Assembly (NCBI RefSeq): GCF_030410375.1
Contig: NZ_JAUHHE010000006.1
Span: 62,001 to 126,000, forward strand
Origin: Zwartia vadi
Lineage (GTDB): Bacteria; Pseudomonadota; Gammaproteobacteria; Burkholderiales; Burkholderiaceae_B
DNA length: 64,000 nt
Direction: 5' to 3'
The notes under the pieces were generated by a model. That model ran no database searches, was not told the origin of the DNA, and worked only from the letters and a program-made list of their open reading frames with translations. Shown one piece after another: positions 26,223 to 35,800 of this stretch (the first letter of the stretch is position 1; each line of letters opens with the position of its first letter). Both the position numbers and the translations under genes were made by a program.

Positions 26223-29200
26223 CTAGCCAAGATTTGGCGCTAGGGTTCGTTTGACGTCCGCAGCACTTCGACCTGAACGCTTGACGTAATCCTCCACCTG
26301 ATCCTCGCCAATCGGTCCGACGCTAAAATATTGTGACTGCGGATGACTAAAGTAAAAACCTGAAACGCTCGCAGCGGGATGCATGGCATAACTATCGGTC
26401 AACATCATCCCGATATCCGCGCCATCAAGCACCTCGAACATTTCTCGCTTGACAACATGTTCTGGGCAAGCGGGGTATCCCGGTGCGGGTCGAATCCCCA
26501 CGTAAGCCTCTTTGATCATCTGCTCATTGGTCAGCGACTCGTCGGGCACATAGCCCCACAAATCTGTCCGCACGCGGGCATGCAAAGCTTCGGCAAAGGC
26601 CTCTGCCAACCTGTCCGCCAAAGACTTCAACATGATTGATGAGTAATCGTCACTCGCTTGTTCAAACTCTTTTTCCTTTTTATCGATACCAATACCCGCT
26701 GTGACCGCAAACATACCGATGTAGTCCATCACGCCCGAAGATTTTGGTGCGATAAAGTCCGCCAGGCATTTGTTTTCGACGCCTTCGCGCTTGATGCCTT
26801 GTTGGCGCAATCCTCGCCAGGTGAACAATACTTTTTCGCGCGTCTCGTCCTGATACACCTCGATATCGTCATCATTGACCGTATTGGCGGGATAAAAAGC
26901 CACCACACCATTTGCCGTCAACCACCGACCATCAATGATGCGCTTGACCATCGCAAGTCCATCCGCATGAACCTTGCGCGCCTGTTCACCAACGACCTTG
27001 TCATCAAGAATCGCCGGGTACTGGCCAAACAAACTCCACGTTTGAAAGAAAGGCGTCCAGTCGATGAAGCGGGCGAGCTCGGAGAGATCGAAGTTTTTAA
27101 AGGTGCGACGACCAATGAATTTAGGGCGAGGGGGTTGATAGGCAGACCAGTCAAATTTCGGTTTGGCCGCACGTGCGTCAACAATAGACATGAGAGGTGC
27201 TGTCTGACGATTTGCGTGACGGCGACGGACGTCCTCGTATTCGACCGCCAGCTCTTGAAGATAAGTGTTGGCGGTTTCAGAGACTAGATTTTGTGCCACA
27301 CCCACCGAGCGGCTAGCGTCCGGCACATAGATCACCGGACCTTCATAGTGCGGCGCAATCTTGACTGCGGTATGGACGCGGCTCGTCGTCGCCCCACCAA
27401 TCATCAGAGGAATCTTGCGGCTGCGGAAATACTCGTCGCGCTGCATTTCACTGGCGACATACGCCATTTCTTCGAGGCTTGGCGTGATTAGGCCGGACAA
27501 ACCAACGATATCGACATTTTCCGCTTTGGCGCGCCCCAGTATTTCAGCTGCGGGAACCATCACGCCCATATTGATGACTTCGAAGTTATTACATTGCAGC
27601 ACCACGGTGACAATGTTTTTACCGATGTCGTGCACATCGCCTTTGACGGTCGCAATCAGAATCTTGCCTTTGGCGCGAACATCGCCACCCGCGGCAGCAA
27701 TGAGCTTTTTTTCCTCTTCGATGAACGGTACGAGATGTCCGACGGCCTGCTTCATCACGCGAGCGGATTTCACAACCTGAGGCAAAAACATCTTGCCCTC
27801 GCCGAACAAATCTCCAACGATGTTCATCCCGTCCATCAATGGGCCCTCAATAACCTCGATCGGACGCCCGCCACGATCAGCGATCTGCTGGCGAATTTCC
27901 TCGGTATCCTCGATGATGAACTGCGTGATTCCATGGACCATGGCATGAGCCAGACGTTTTTCAACTGACTGTTCGCGCCAGCTCAGGTCTTCCTCGCGCT
28001 TGGCCCCACTACCCTTGACCGAGTCGGCGAATGACACCAGGCGTTCAGTAGGCGTGCGTGTATCGTCCGCCTCCGTGAGCCCGACGGGTGTCTGGCGATC
28101 CAGCACCACATCCTCGACGAGATCGCGCAACATGGGCGAAAGCTCTGCATAGACGCCTAGCTGACCGGCATTGACGATACCCATGGTCAAGCCTTCGCGG
28201 ATGGCGTAATAAAGGAAGACTGTATGGATCGCTTCACGCATGGGCTCATTGCCACGGAAGGAGAAGCTCACGTTGGAAATGCCACCAGAAATCCGAGCGT
28301 GAGGCAGGGCGGAGCGAATCCATTTAGTCGACTCGATAAAGTCGACTGCATAATGGTTATGTTCCTCAATTCCGGTCGCGATCGCAAAGACATTGGGATC
28401 AAAAATGATGTCTTCCGGCGGGAAACCCACCTCGTTGACCAGCAGGTTGTAGGCGCGCGTGCAAATTTCCTTGCGGCGCTCGAGCGTATCGGCCTGACCT
28501 TTTTCATCAAAGGCCATCACGACCGCAGCGGCGCCATAACGACGGCACAGATGCGCTTGCTTCAGGAAAGGTTCTTCGCCCTCTTTGAGAGAAATCGAGT
28601 TGACGATAGACTTGCCCTGCACGCACTTCAGTCCCGTCTCGATCACGGACCACTTGGAGCTATCGATCATGATCGGCACGCGAGCGATATCGGGCTCGGA
28701 GGCGATCAAATTCAAAAACCGGTGCATACAGGCTGCCGAATCCAACATGGCTTCGTCCATGTTGATATCGATAATCTGTGCGCCGTTCTCGACCTGCTGA
28801 CGCGCAACAGCGACAGCCTCATCATACTTTTCCTCGCGGATCAGACGCGCGAACATTTTGCTGCCCGTGACGTTGGTGCGCTCACCCACGTTCACAAACA
28901 AGGTTTCACCGTCGATATTCAGCGCCTCGAGTCCCGACAGACGCGTCTTGACAGCAATCTCTGGGACGACGCGAATCGGCAGGCTGCTGACCTTGTCCGC
29001 GATCGCCTTGATATGCTCGGGTGTCGTGCCGCAACACCCACCCGCGACGTTCACCAATCCCGAACGGGCAAACTCCTCAAGCAATGCGGAGGTGTCGGCA
29101 GGCGTCTCGTCAAACCCCGTCTCACTCATCGGATTGGGCAGGCCGGCGTTCGGATATACGCACACGTAGGTGTCGCAAATCTTGGACAACTCAGCGATGT

Positions 29201-29996
29201 AGGGGCGCATTAAGGCGGCACCCAGCGCGCAGTTCAGACCGATTGTGATTGGACGGGCGTGACGCACCGAATTCCAAAAGCCTTCGACCGTTTGCCCCGA
29301 CAAGATACGACCCGAGGCATCTGTCACCGTTCCGGACACCATGACAGGCAATCTTTCACCACGGGCCTCGAAAACCTCTTCCACCGCGAAAATCGCGGCC
29401 TTGGCGTTCAGCGTATCAAAAATGGTTTCGATCAAAATTAGATCCACCCCACCATCGAGCAAACCGTTGAGCTGCTCGGTATAGGCGACACGCAATTCTT
29501 CGAAGGTCACATTGCGGGCACCGGGATCGTTCACATCCGGAGAGATAGAAGCGGTCTTAGGCTGGGGACCCAGGGCGCCTGCGACAAAACGCGGACGCTC
29601 GGGCGTGCTGAACTTGTCGCATGCGGCACGCGCCAGTCGCGCGGACTCCAGATTCAACTCGTAGGCAAGCTCGGGCAAGTCGTAGTCACCCTGGGCGATC
29701 GAGGTCGCGCCAAAAGTGTTGGTCTCCACGACATCAGCGCCTGCCTCAAAATACGCTTCATGAATCGCCTGAATGATGTCTGGACGTACAAGTGACAACA
29801 ACTCATTGTTGCCTTTCACGTCTTTGCCATGCTCGGCAAAACGCGCACCACGAAAATCCGCCTCGGACAATTTGTAGGTCTGAATCATTGTCCCCATCGC
29901 ACCATCGAGAATCATGATGCGCTCTCCCAACAGACGGGCAAATGCCGCGCCTCTGGTGTAGCGCTCGATGGGATAAGGCAATTTTGGATAAGTCAT
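26223..29996 (-). CDS. metH: cobalamin-dependent methionine synthase
   Basis: A 1257-residue enzyme that methylates homocysteine using methyl-B12. The four modules are seen in order: homocysteine domain with the zinc cysteines in [11 protein letters not shown] (near 253) and [14 protein letters not shown] (near 320); folate domain with [18 protein letters not shown] (near 375) and [20 protein letters not shown]12 domain with [11 protein letters not shown] near 785, whose histidine is the lower cobalt ligand; and the SAM-dependent reactivation domain with [12 protein letters not shown] and the end region [19 protein letters not shown]. Full length, in one piece. No strong ribosome site is seen. 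Divergent from the B12-riboswitch operon, so B12 use and uptake are neighbours; no riboswitch is seen on the metH side. Confidence 0.98.
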   Translation of the reverse strand: MTYPKLPYPIERYTRGAAFARLLGERIMILDGAMGTMIQTYKLSEADFRGARFAEHGKDVKGNNELLSLVRPDIIQAIHEAYFEAGADVVETNTFGATSIAQGDYDLPELAYELNLESARLARAACDKFSTPERPRFVAGALGPQPKTASISPDVNDPGARNVTFEELRVAYTEQLNGLLDGGVDLILIETIFDTLNAKAAIFAVEEVFEARGERLPVMVSGTVTDASGRILSGQTVEGFWNSVRHARPITIGLNCALGAALMRPYIAELSKICDTYVCVYPNAGLPNPMSETGFDETPADTSALLEEFARSGLVNVAGGCCGTTPEHIKAIADKVSSLPIRVVPEIAVKTRLSGLEALNIDGETLFVNVGERTNVTGSKMFARLIREEKYDEAVAVARQQVENGAQIIDINMDEAMLDSAACMHRFLNLIASEPDIARVPIMIDSSKWSVIETGLKCVQGKSIVNSISLKEGEEPFLKQAHLCRRYGAAAVVMAFDEKGQADTLERRKEICTRAYNLLVNEVGFPPEDIIFDPNVFAIATGIEEHNHYAVDFIESTKWIRSALPHARISGGISNVSFSFRGNEPMREAIHTVFLYYAIREGLTMGIVNAGQLGVYAELSPMLRDLVEDVVLDRQTPVGLTEADDTRTPTERLVSFADSVKGSGAKREEDLSWREQSVEKRLAHAMVHGITQFIIEDTEEIRQQIADRGGRPIEVIEGPLMDGMNIVGDLFGEGKMFLPQVVKSARVMKQAVGHLVPFIEEEKKLIAAAGGDVRAKGKILIATVKGDVHDIGKNIVTVVLQCNNFEVINMGVMVPAAEILGRAKAENVDIVGLSGLITPSLEEMAYVASEMQRDEYFRSRKIPLMIGGATTSRVHTAVKIAPHYEGPVIYVPDASRSVGVAQNLVSETANTYLQELAVEYEDVRRRHANRQTAPLMSIVDARAAKPKFDWSAYQPPRPKFIGRRTFKNFDLSELARFIDWTPFFQTWSLFGQYPAILDDKVVGEQARKVHADGLAMVKRIIDGRWLTANGVVAFYPANTVNDDDIEVYQDETREKVLFTWRGLRQQGIKREGVENKCLADFIAPKSSGVMDYIGMFAVTAGIGIDKKEKEFEQASDDYSSIMLKSLADRLAEAFAEALHARVRTDLWGYVPDESLTNEQMIKEAYVGIRPAPGYPACPEHVVKREMFEVLDGADIGMMLTDSYAMHPAASVSGFYFSHPQSQYFSVGPIGEDQVEDYVKRSGRSAADVKRTLAPNLG

Positions 29997-30096
29997 GATG
30001 AGTCAGATAAAACGTGAAGTCCATGGATCGCGGACTCGATTGCCAAAGGGGCTCGGCCGATAAGCAAAAGCCTTTGCACAAGGCGCAGCAAACAAC

Positions 30097-30126
30097 TTGT
30101 CAGTTTAACAAAAGAGACCCTGTGAT
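30097..30126 (+). promoter_or_regulatory. possible promoter of the cobalamin riboswitch/btuB operon
   Basis: TTGTCA and TGTGAT are 18 bases apart and would start transcription near 30133, just before the aptamer. Both boxes are partial matches. Confidence 0.35.
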
Positions 30127-30140
30127 ACAGTGATACCAGA

Positions 30141-30320
30141 ATTGGTGCTTTCGATGCAGAAAAGGTCTTGTCACAAGCATAACCTTGCATTGGGAAAGTT
30201 AAACGGGAAACAGGGAGGGTGATCCATGCGGATCCTCGTGCCTGTGCTGCCCCCGCAACGGTCAACGTCTGGTCCTTCAACAATGAAGCCCGCCCGACGC
30301 CAGCCCGATACCGGCCAGTT
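30141..30320 (+). ncRNA. cobalamin riboswitch upstream of btuB
   Basis: Core elements appear in order: TTGGTGCTTTCGAT (30142-), AAACGGGAAACAGGG near 30200-30215, GTGCTGCCCCCGCAACGGT at 30244-30262 and the B12 box CCAGCCCGATACCGGCCAG at about 30300-30318. These match the adenosylcobalamin-type aptamer that lowers expression of B12 uptake genes when the cofactor is present (family knowledge). It fills most of the 402-base gap between metH and btuB and lies on the btuB strand. Confidence 0.95.
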
Positions 30321-30363
30321 TGAGTGGGATTGTTGCTTTTAGCCAATCCTTTTGAACGTTCAG

Positions 30364-30383
30364 GATGTGCGGGGACGCACATC
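30364..30383 (+). other. strong hairpin ahead of the btuB ribosome site
   Basis: GATGTGCG, GGGA loop, CGCACATC: a perfect 8-bp stem 5 bases before the GAGG at 30389-30392. A weaker stem GGATTG (30327-30332) / CAATCC (30344-30349) followed by TTTT lies between it and the aptamer. Together these are the likely expression platform, but the mechanism (termination or translation) cannot be decided by eye. Confidence 0.45.
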
Positions 30384-30398
30384 ACTACGAGGTCTCAC

Positions 30399-32417
30399 AT
30401 GCATCACACTCTCAACCGGGCTCATCCCGGTCGCTCGCCTATATCCGTTGCAATATCCACTGCTTTTGCAACCGGTATCGCCCTGACCGTACTCCCTTTT
30501 ACCCGCACCCAGGCTCAGCCGGTGCAAACACCCGCTCTATCAAGCGCTTCCTCGCCACAGGCCAACACAAGCAATTCAAGCACCCCAGTTCCGCAACTTG
30601 CCACGATTGTCGTGACGCCTGCCCGCACGCCTGAACAACTGTCCAAAGCCCTCGGTGACAACAGTGTCATTTCACGGGAAACGCTTGATACCCTGCCGAA
30701 CGGGACGCTGTCCGACGCCCTCGTTCGAGAGCACAGTATCGAAGCCGTGAATCTGGGAGGCCCGCAAACGGTCAGCACAATCAATATTCGCGGGACTAAC
30801 AGCAACCAGTCTCTGGTGCTGATCGATGGTGTGCGGGTCAATAATGCGACCAACGGCTTGCCTCCGCTTAATGCCATTCCGCTCAATAGCGTTGAACGCA
30901 TTGAAATCGTTCGCGGGACCAGCAGCAGCCTGTATGGTGCAGATGCGATTGGAGGCGTCGTGAACATCATCACGCGTAGCGACACTGAACGCCCCTTCTC
31001 TGCCTACGCAAACGCCGGGGTCGGAACCTATTCCACCACGCAATATGATGCGGGTTTCTCGGGCGCCAAGGATGGCTGGAGTTACAGTTTGTTTGGAGGT
31101 TACGGCCAGAGCGCTGGTTTTAACGCCACCACCCCCTCAAACTACAACCAAAACCCGGACGGCGACTCTTATTACCGCAGCAACCTCGGCGGCTCTCTAG
31201 GCTACACCTGGCAACCCGGCCAAACCTTGTCATTTCAAACCTATCAGTCCAAGGTGAATGGCAGTTACGACGCAGGGGCCCCATACTTTGGTGACCGGGG
31301 TATTCAGACGCTTAGTAACAACATTTTTACCAGCCGAAACGTGATTTCCTCTTTTTGGACCAGCACGCTACGCGCAGGTTTCACAACCGATACCTACAAG
31401 ACCATTAATGTTGACGCTTCGCAGAATTTTTTCAACACACCCGATGGCAAACAGCACTTCAAAACAAACCAGAACCAATATGTCTGGCAAAACGACCTGA
31501 CTTTTTCACCGACCCAAATCGTCAGCCTTGCGTATGAAAGGCTTGAGCAAAATGTCGATGGAGCACTGGTTGATAACATCTCCCCCGGTGTGGTGAACTA
31601 CCAGCAAACCTCCCGCTTTACAAACTCCTTGCTGGCTATTTATCGTGGGTCTTGGGGCCCGCAGTCCGTGCAAGCAAGCGTGCGTAATGATGACAACTCT
31701 CAGTTTGGTAACGTCACAACGGGGAGCCTGACCTATGGGCTCGCACTGACCCCGCAATGGAAAGCAAGCATTGGCGCCAACACTGGTTTTAGAGCGCCTA
31801 ATTTCAACGAGTTATATTGGCCAGTGACGCCCTTTTTTCTGGGTAATCCCACACTCAAGCCTGAGCGCTCCCAAAACATTGAAGCCAGCCTTCAATACAC
31901 CACAGACAAAACCCAGCTTGGTCTGACGCTTTATCGCAATGATATTGATAATCTGATCCTGAACGTGCCGACCATCCCCACGGATGTGTTCTCACCCTAC
32001 ACGCCGATGAATATCGATCGCGCACTCATCACAGGCATCACACTCACCGGTTCACAAAAGCTTGGACGAAACACCCTAATCAAAGGTAGCTTTGACTGGT
32101 CCAACCCCCGCAATGCCAGTACAGGAGAGCTTTTGCCACAGCGGGCGCAACGCATATACAAAATGGTTGTCGATCAGACCTTGGGACGTGCCCGGCTAGG
32201 CGGTGAGCTATTCATCACCAGCCAGCGCCGCGATGCGTTGACCAGCGAGATGTTGGGCGGATACAGTCTGTTTAACTTGGTGGCGAGTTATCCCGTCACC
32301 GATCATGCCGAAATCCAAGTGCGGTGGAACAACGTATTTGCCAAGCAATACACACTCGTCCAAGGTTACGCGACTCCTGGCTCGAATGTTTTTGTCAACC
32401 TTGCACTCAAAATGTAG
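30399..32417 (+). CDS. btuB: TonB-dependent vitamin B12 receptor BtuB
   Basis: A 672-residue outer-membrane receptor. A long signal region (residues 1-45, ending around TRTQAQ) is followed by the TonB box LATIVVTPARTPEQL, the plug domain with SVISRETLDTLPNGTLSDAL and STINIRGTNSNQSLVLIDG, GTSSSLYGADAIGGVVNIIT, and a beta-barrel with GFRAPNFNELYWPV near 460. The riboswitch upstream names cobalamin as the ligand. Start at the ATG at 30399, 7 bases after GAGG; a GTG at 30324 in frame lies inside the riboswitch leader and is rejected. The protein ends in LALKM, without the terminal aromatic residue usual for barrel assembly. The btuF-like gene begins 12 bases later. Confidence 0.93.
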   Translation: MHHTLNRAHPGRSPISVAISTAFATGIALTVLPFTRTQAQPVQTPALSSASSPQANTSNSSTPVPQLATIVVTPARTPEQLSKALGDNSVISRETLDTLPNGTLSDALVREHSIEAVNLGGPQTVSTINIRGTNSNQSLVLIDGVRVNNATNGLPPLNAIPLNSVERIEIVRGTSSSLYGADAIGGVVNIITRSDTERPFSAYANAGVGTYSTTQYDAGFSGAKDGWSYSLFGGYGQSAGFNATTPSNYNQNPDGDSYYRSNLGGSLGYTWQPGQTLSFQTYQSKVNGSYDAGAPYFGDRGIQTLSNNIFTSRNVISSFWTSTLRAGFTTDTYKTINVDASQNFFNTPDGKQHFKTNQNQYVWQNDLTFSPTQIVSLAYERLEQNVDGALVDNISPGVVNYQQTSRFTNSLLAIYRGSWGPQSVQASVRNDDNSQFGNVTTGSLTYGLALTPQWKASIGANTGFRAPNFNELYWPVTPFFLGNPTLKPERSQNIEASLQYTTDKTQLGLTLYRNDIDNLILNVPTIPTDVFSPYTPMNIDRALITGITLTGSQKLGRNTLIKGSFDWSNPRNASTGELLPQRAQRIYKMVVDQTLGRARLGGELFITSQRRDALTSEMLGGYSLFNLVASYPVTDHAEIQVRWNNVFAKQYTLVQGYATPGSNVFVNLALKM

Positions 32418-32429
32418 GGCCGATTTTTT

Positions 32430-33344
32430 ATGTTGAAAAAACCCATCATGGCCTGCGCAGGGATGCTCGTGTGGTTTGCCAGCGCAAGCGCCATGATGGG
32501 TGAACATTCAACAAATTTTTCACAGAAGAACGCGGCAGAGATCTCCGATGATCGCGGTCAAATTCTTCGCCTGACAGACCCGCCCCGACGCATCATTACA
32601 CTCTCTCCACACGCGACGGAACTTGTGTTTGCCGCAGGTGGTGGCTCCCAAATCGCAGCCACCGTCCAAGCCAGCGACTTTCCTAAAGCCGCCCGCGACC
32701 TTCCTCGGATCGGTGATGGTTTGATACCGGAGCCGGAACGTTTGTTACGCTGGCGACCTGATTTAATCATTGGCTGGCAAGTTTCACAGTTCGCAAATCT
32801 TGCCAGCCTGAACATTCCTACATTTTTAAGCGCACCTGTGGTGCTATCGGACATTCCAGACACAATCGAAAAACTCGGTACGCTTTTGGGGACATCCGAG
32901 GTCGCCCAACCACGCGCGGCCTCGCTCAGACAATCACTCGAGCGCCTGAAGCAACATACTCAATCACAACCTCGTGTGCGTGTATTCTTACAAGTTGGCG
33001 AGCCGCCGGAATTTTCGCTCAATCGCACGCATCTGCTTTCACAAATCATCGAGGCTTGCGGGGGCACGAATGTCTTTGCCGGTGCCAATGCGATCGCGCC
33101 TAAAATCAGTGCGGAAGGGGTGTTGGCCCAGCGTCCAGACCTGATTCTGCTCGGACGTGTCGGTGCATCGGCTCAACCGACACCCGATCAGGAAACGCAA
33201 AAGTACTGGCTACGATTGAATTTGCCCGCCGCGCAAGCCAAGCAGGTCTTTGTGATGGATTCGGATGTACTCTATCGTCCCGGCCCGCGATTGATCGAGG
33301 CAGCCGAAGCGATTTGCAGCATGATCCAACAAGCCCGAAAATAG
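32430..33344 (+). CDS. periplasmic cobalamin-binding protein, BtuF-like
   Basis: A 304-residue class III solute-binding protein (helical-backbone receptor, TroA-like). A signal peptide fills the first 22 residues ([14 protein letters not shown]). Family marks: [20 protein letters not shown] near residue 52, the [19 protein letters not shown] region near 100, [20 protein letters not shown] near 195 and [13 protein letters not shown]. With btuB and the riboswitch directly upstream, cobalamin is the likely ligand, though siderophore binders look alike. No btuC or btuD permease/ATPase lies near it. The first codons contain a 12-bp inverted repeat. thiG starts 29 bases after the stop, without a visible terminator. 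Confidence 0.88.
   Translation: MLKKPIMACAGMLVWFASASAMMGEHSTNFSQKNAAEISDDRGQILRLTDPPRRIITLSPHATELVFAAGGGSQIAATVQASDFPKAARDLPRIGDGLIPEPERLLRWRPDLIIGWQVSQFANLASLNIPTFLSAPVVLSDIPDTIEKLGTLLGTSEVAQPRAASLRQSLERLKQHTQSQPRVRVFLQVGEPPEFSLNRTHLLSQIIEACGGTNVFAGANAIAPKISAEGVLAQRPDLILLGRVGASAQPTPDQETQKYWLRLNLPAAQAKQVFVMDSDVLYRPGPRLIEAAEAICSMIQQARK
32441..32501 (+). repeat. 12-bp perfect inverted repeat inside the btuF-like signal-peptide coding region
   Basis: ACCCATCATGGC at 32441-32452 and GCCATGATGGGT at 32490-32501, with a 37-base loop that has further GCGC pairing. It starts 11 bases after the ATG and could fold in the mRNA. Confidence 0.5.
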
Positions 33345-33373
33345 CGGGTGATGTCACTCAACCGAGAAGGCTT

Positions 33374-34183
33374 ATGAAGAACTCCCCCCACGACCCGCTG
33401 ATAATCGCAGGCAAGGCCTATCAATCTCGACTACTCGTCGGCACCGGCAAATACCAGGATTTCGAACAGACACGCCAGGCAATCGATGCCAGCGGCGCTG
33501 AAATCATCACGGTGGCAATCCGTCGCACCAATATCGGCCAGCATGCCAATGCGCCCAGCTTGCTCGAGTATTTGCCTCCCGGTCAGTTCACGCTTCTCCC
33601 CAATACCGCCGGTTGTTACAGCGCCGAGGATGCCGTCCGTACGTTACGTCTGGCACGCGAGCTACTCGATGGACACCGACTGGTCAAACTCGAGGTCCTC
33701 GGTGACCCCCAGACCCTCTTTCCCAATATGCCCGAGACACTGGCTGCAGCCAAGACGCTCGTTGCGGACGGTTTTGACGTGATGGTCTATTGCACCGATG
33801 ATCCGGTTCAGTGCCGCATGCTCGAGGACATCGGATGTGTGGCCGTCATGCCGCTCGCCTCGCTAATCGGCTCGGGTATGGGTATTCTCAACCCTTGGAA
33901 CTTGCGCCTGATCATTGATCAGGCCCGTGTCCCTGTTCTGGTCGATGCAGGCGTTGGAACCGCTTCCGACGCAACCATCGCCATGGAACTTGGCTGCGAC
34001 GGCGTCCTGATGAACACTGCGATCGCGGGTGCGCAACAACCCGTACTGATGGCCAGCGCCATGAAAAAAGGCGTCGAAGCTGGTCGGGAAGCCTTTCTCG
34101 CGGGCCGCGTTCCCCGCAAGACCTATCAAGCCGCTCCCAGCTCACCAACCACAGGTCTGATCACACCCAAGAGCGGCATATGA
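33374..34183 (+). CDS. thiG: thiazole synthase ThiG
   Basis: A 269-residue TIM-barrel enzyme that builds the thiazole half of thiamine from deoxyxylulose phosphate, dehydroglycine and the ThiS thiocarboxylate. Seen: [20 protein letters not shown] near residue 17, [10 protein letters not shown] near 50, [20 protein letters not shown] near 75, [16 protein letters not shown] with the active-site lysine near 107, and [20 protein letters not shown] near 190. Start at the ATG at 33374 after AAGG; an upstream TTG at 33314 would overlap the btuF-like gene. No thiS, thiO or thiE is in the window, although ThiG needs ThiS. Overlaps thiD by four bases (ATGA). Confidence 0.95.
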   Translation: MKNSPHDPLIIAGKAYQSRLLVGTGKYQDFEQTRQAIDASGAEIITVAIRRTNIGQHANAPSLLEYLPPGQFTLLPNTAGCYSAEDAVRTLRLARELLDGHRLVKLEVLGDPQTLFPNMPETLAAAKTLVADGFDVMVYCTDDPVQCRMLEDIGCVAVMPLASLIGSGMGILNPWNLRLIIDQARVPVLVDAGVGTASDATIAMELGCDGVLMNTAIAGAQQPVLMASAMKKGVEAGREAFLAGRVPRKTYQAAPSSPTTGLITPKSGI

Positions 34184-35031
34184 ACCAAGCTGCCACGACA
34201 CGCCCGATACCCAACACCTTGACCATCGCCGGCATGGATCCCTCAGGGGGCGCAGGCATCCTCGCTGACGTCAAAGCCATGAGCGCCCTCGGCGCCTATG
34301 CCTGCGCTGTTGTGGCCGCACTGACGGCCCAAAATACGCAAGCCGTGACTGACATTTCACCTGTCAATCCGGCTTTTGTCCGTGCACAGATTGACACGCT
34401 TTTTGCCGACGTCAACATTCATGCCGTCAAAATCGGTATGCTCGGACAAACGGGTGTCATCGAGGTTGTGGCGGATCGACTGGGGCATTTCAAACCTGAA
34501 CATGTCGTGCTCGATCCAGTCATGGTAGCCAAAAGCGGAGACTTGCTACTTGAGCAAAAAGCAGTTGGTGCGTTGAGGGAACAATTGCTGCCCCTGGCAA
34601 CGATCATCACCCCGAACCTCCCCGAGGCGGGCGTGCTACTGGAAATGCGCAACGTCGAGACCGTACGCGAGATGCGTCGTGTGGCCGAACGCCTGCGCAA
34701 CCTGATGACGCATGGCGGTCACCGCTGGGTGCTCGTCAAAGGCGGTCATCTGCCGGGCAATGACACCATCGACATCCTGCACGATGGCGACCAGATGATC
34801 GAGCTTCCCGGCCATCGGATCCCGACACGCAACACGCATGGCACAGGCTGCACACTGTCCTCCGCCATCGCCGCACTCTTGCCACAGACGACCAGTGTGC
34901 CCGAGGCGACCAAGATGGCAAAAAATTACTTGGTACAAGCGATTTTGCACGCCGAGGCCCTGCAGGTTGGGCAAGGTCACGGCCCTGTGCACCATTTTCA
35001 TCTACTCTGGTCAGGAAAACCCTTACAATAA
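34180..35031 (+). CDS. thiD: hydroxymethylpyrimidine (phosphate) kinase ThiD
   Basis: A 283-residue ribokinase-fold enzyme that phosphorylates HMP and HMP-P, acting on the product of ThiC. Marks: [20 protein letters not shown] near residue 15, [20 protein letters not shown] near 110, [14 protein letters not shown] near 145, [10 protein letters not shown] near 185 and the catalytic [20 protein letters not shown] near 215. The ATG overlaps the thiG stop, so the two are coupled. A terminator covers its stop codon. Last gene of btuB-btuF-thiG-thiD. Confidence 0.96.
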   Translation: MNQAATTRPIPNTLTIAGMDPSGGAGILADVKAMSALGAYACAVVAALTAQNTQAVTDISPVNPAFVRAQIDTLFADVNIHAVKIGMLGQTGVIEVVADRLGHFKPEHVVLDPVMVAKSGDLLLEQKAVGALREQLLPLATIITPNLPEAGVLLEMRNVETVREMRRVAERLRNLMTHGGHRWVLVKGGHLPGNDTIDILHDGDQMIELPGHRIPTRNTHGTGCTLSSAIAALLPQTTSVPEATKMAKNYLVQAILHAEALQVGQGHGPVHHFHLLWSGKPLQ

Positions 35032-35040
35032 GGGTTTTCC
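35014..35040 (+). terminator. intrinsic terminator overlapping the thiD stop codon
   Basis: GGAAAACCCTTA (35014-35025), CAA loop, TAAGGGTTTTCC (35029-35040): a perfect 12-bp stem whose lower part supplies the A and T tracts. It ends the btuB-thiD unit. Confidence 0.8.
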
Positions 35041-35086
35041 GCCATGTGACATTGTTGAGCGGCTGACTTGTCGCCCCGTTGATTTT

Positions 35087-35767
35087 ATGAAAGCTAATAC
35101 TTTGCCTGATATCGAACGCGCTCGCTTTAACATGATCGAACAACAGATTCGTCCCTGGGATGTTTCTGATAGCAAGGTGCTTGAGGCGCTGTTTAGCGTC
35201 AGACGCGAGCTCTTTGTTCCGTCGACCTATCGCTCACTTGCTTTTTCTGACCTCGAAATTCCCCTGACAATCTCTGCCGGGGAAACGCATCAGACGATGC
35301 TTGCCCCCAAGCTCGAGGCCAAGTTCGCCCAGCTCCTTCAGCTCAAAGAAGATGACTGCGTTCTTGAGGTTGGCACAGGTTCAGGTTATCAGGCAGCCCT
35401 GCTCGCGCACTTGGCGCGCGGCGTCATGTCGATTGAAATCGATCCCCGGCTAACAGCGTTTGCCCAGCTCAATCTCCAGCAAGCTGGCGTTCACAACGTG
35501 ACTGTTGAAACGGGCGACGCAAGCAATGGTTGGGGGACCACCGAATACGATGCGATTTTAGTCACGGGCGCTCTTCCCTCGATCCCGGACGCACTCAAAT
35601 ACCAGCTCTGCGAGGGTGGACGCATGGTAGTGGTCGTCGGCCAAGCACCTGCCATGACCGCTTATCGCATCACGCGCACGACTGCTGCGAGTTTTGAAAC
35701 AACGCCTTTATTCGAAACCGTCATCAAACCTTTGAGCGGCTTCTGCCCCTCCAAGTTCAAGTTTTAA
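35087..35767 (+). CDS. pcm: protein-L-isoaspartate O-methyltransferase family protein
   Basis: A 226-residue SAM-dependent methyltransferase of the PCMT family that repairs isoaspartyl residues. Seen: ARFNMIEQQIRPWDVSD at the start, FVPSTYRSLAFSDLEIPL near 45, the SAM loop LEVGTGSGYQAALLAHLA near 100 and YDAILVTGALPSIPDAL near 155. The family's usual SGGY/EHxY entry region is shortened here to ETHQTMLAPK, as in many betaproteobacterial copies, so repair activity is not certain. Start at 35087 (MKANTLPDIERARFN); a longer frame back to 34838 overlaps thiD. It lies 47 bases after the thiD terminator and is convergent with rfaE2. Confidence 0.9.
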   Translation: MKANTLPDIERARFNMIEQQIRPWDVSDSKVLEALFSVRRELFVPSTYRSLAFSDLEIPLTISAGETHQTMLAPKLEAKFAQLLQLKEDDCVLEVGTGSGYQAALLAHLARGVMSIEIDPRLTAFAQLNLQQAGVHNVTVETGDASNGWGTTEYDAILVTGALPSIPDALKYQLCEGGRMVVVVGQAPAMTAYRITRTTAASFETTPLFETVIKPLSGFCPSKFKF

Positions 35768-35773
35768 ACATGT

Positions 35774-35798
35774 CCGCGCCAACACGCTGTTGGCGCGG
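35774..35798. terminator. bidirectional hairpin between pcm and rfaE2
   Basis: CCGCGCCAACA, CGC loop, TGTTGGCGCGG: a perfect 11-bp GC-rich stem in the 33-base gap between convergent genes. No clear T run on either side, so it may end transcription weakly or protect 3' ends. Confidence 0.55.
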
Positions 35799-35800
35799 GC

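Noticed and set aside
26205..26240. GCGCCA/TGGCGC repeat between the acyltransferase gene and metH as a terminator
   Set aside because: Only 6 bp with a loop of more than 20 bases and partly inside metH; too weak.
28224..29213. A 329-codon open frame on the plus strand opposite metH
   Set aside because: It is fully antisense to a conserved, well-recognised MetH, shows no family motif, and long antisense frames are expected from the codon use of such genes.
30324..30398. An N-terminal extension of BtuB starting at a GTG
   Set aside because: It lies in the riboswitch leader; the ATG at 30399 has a ribosome site and leads into a proper signal peptide.
34838..35086. An 83-residue extension of the pcm product into thiD
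   Set aside because: It overlaps thiD and its terminator; the family N-terminus begins at 35087.
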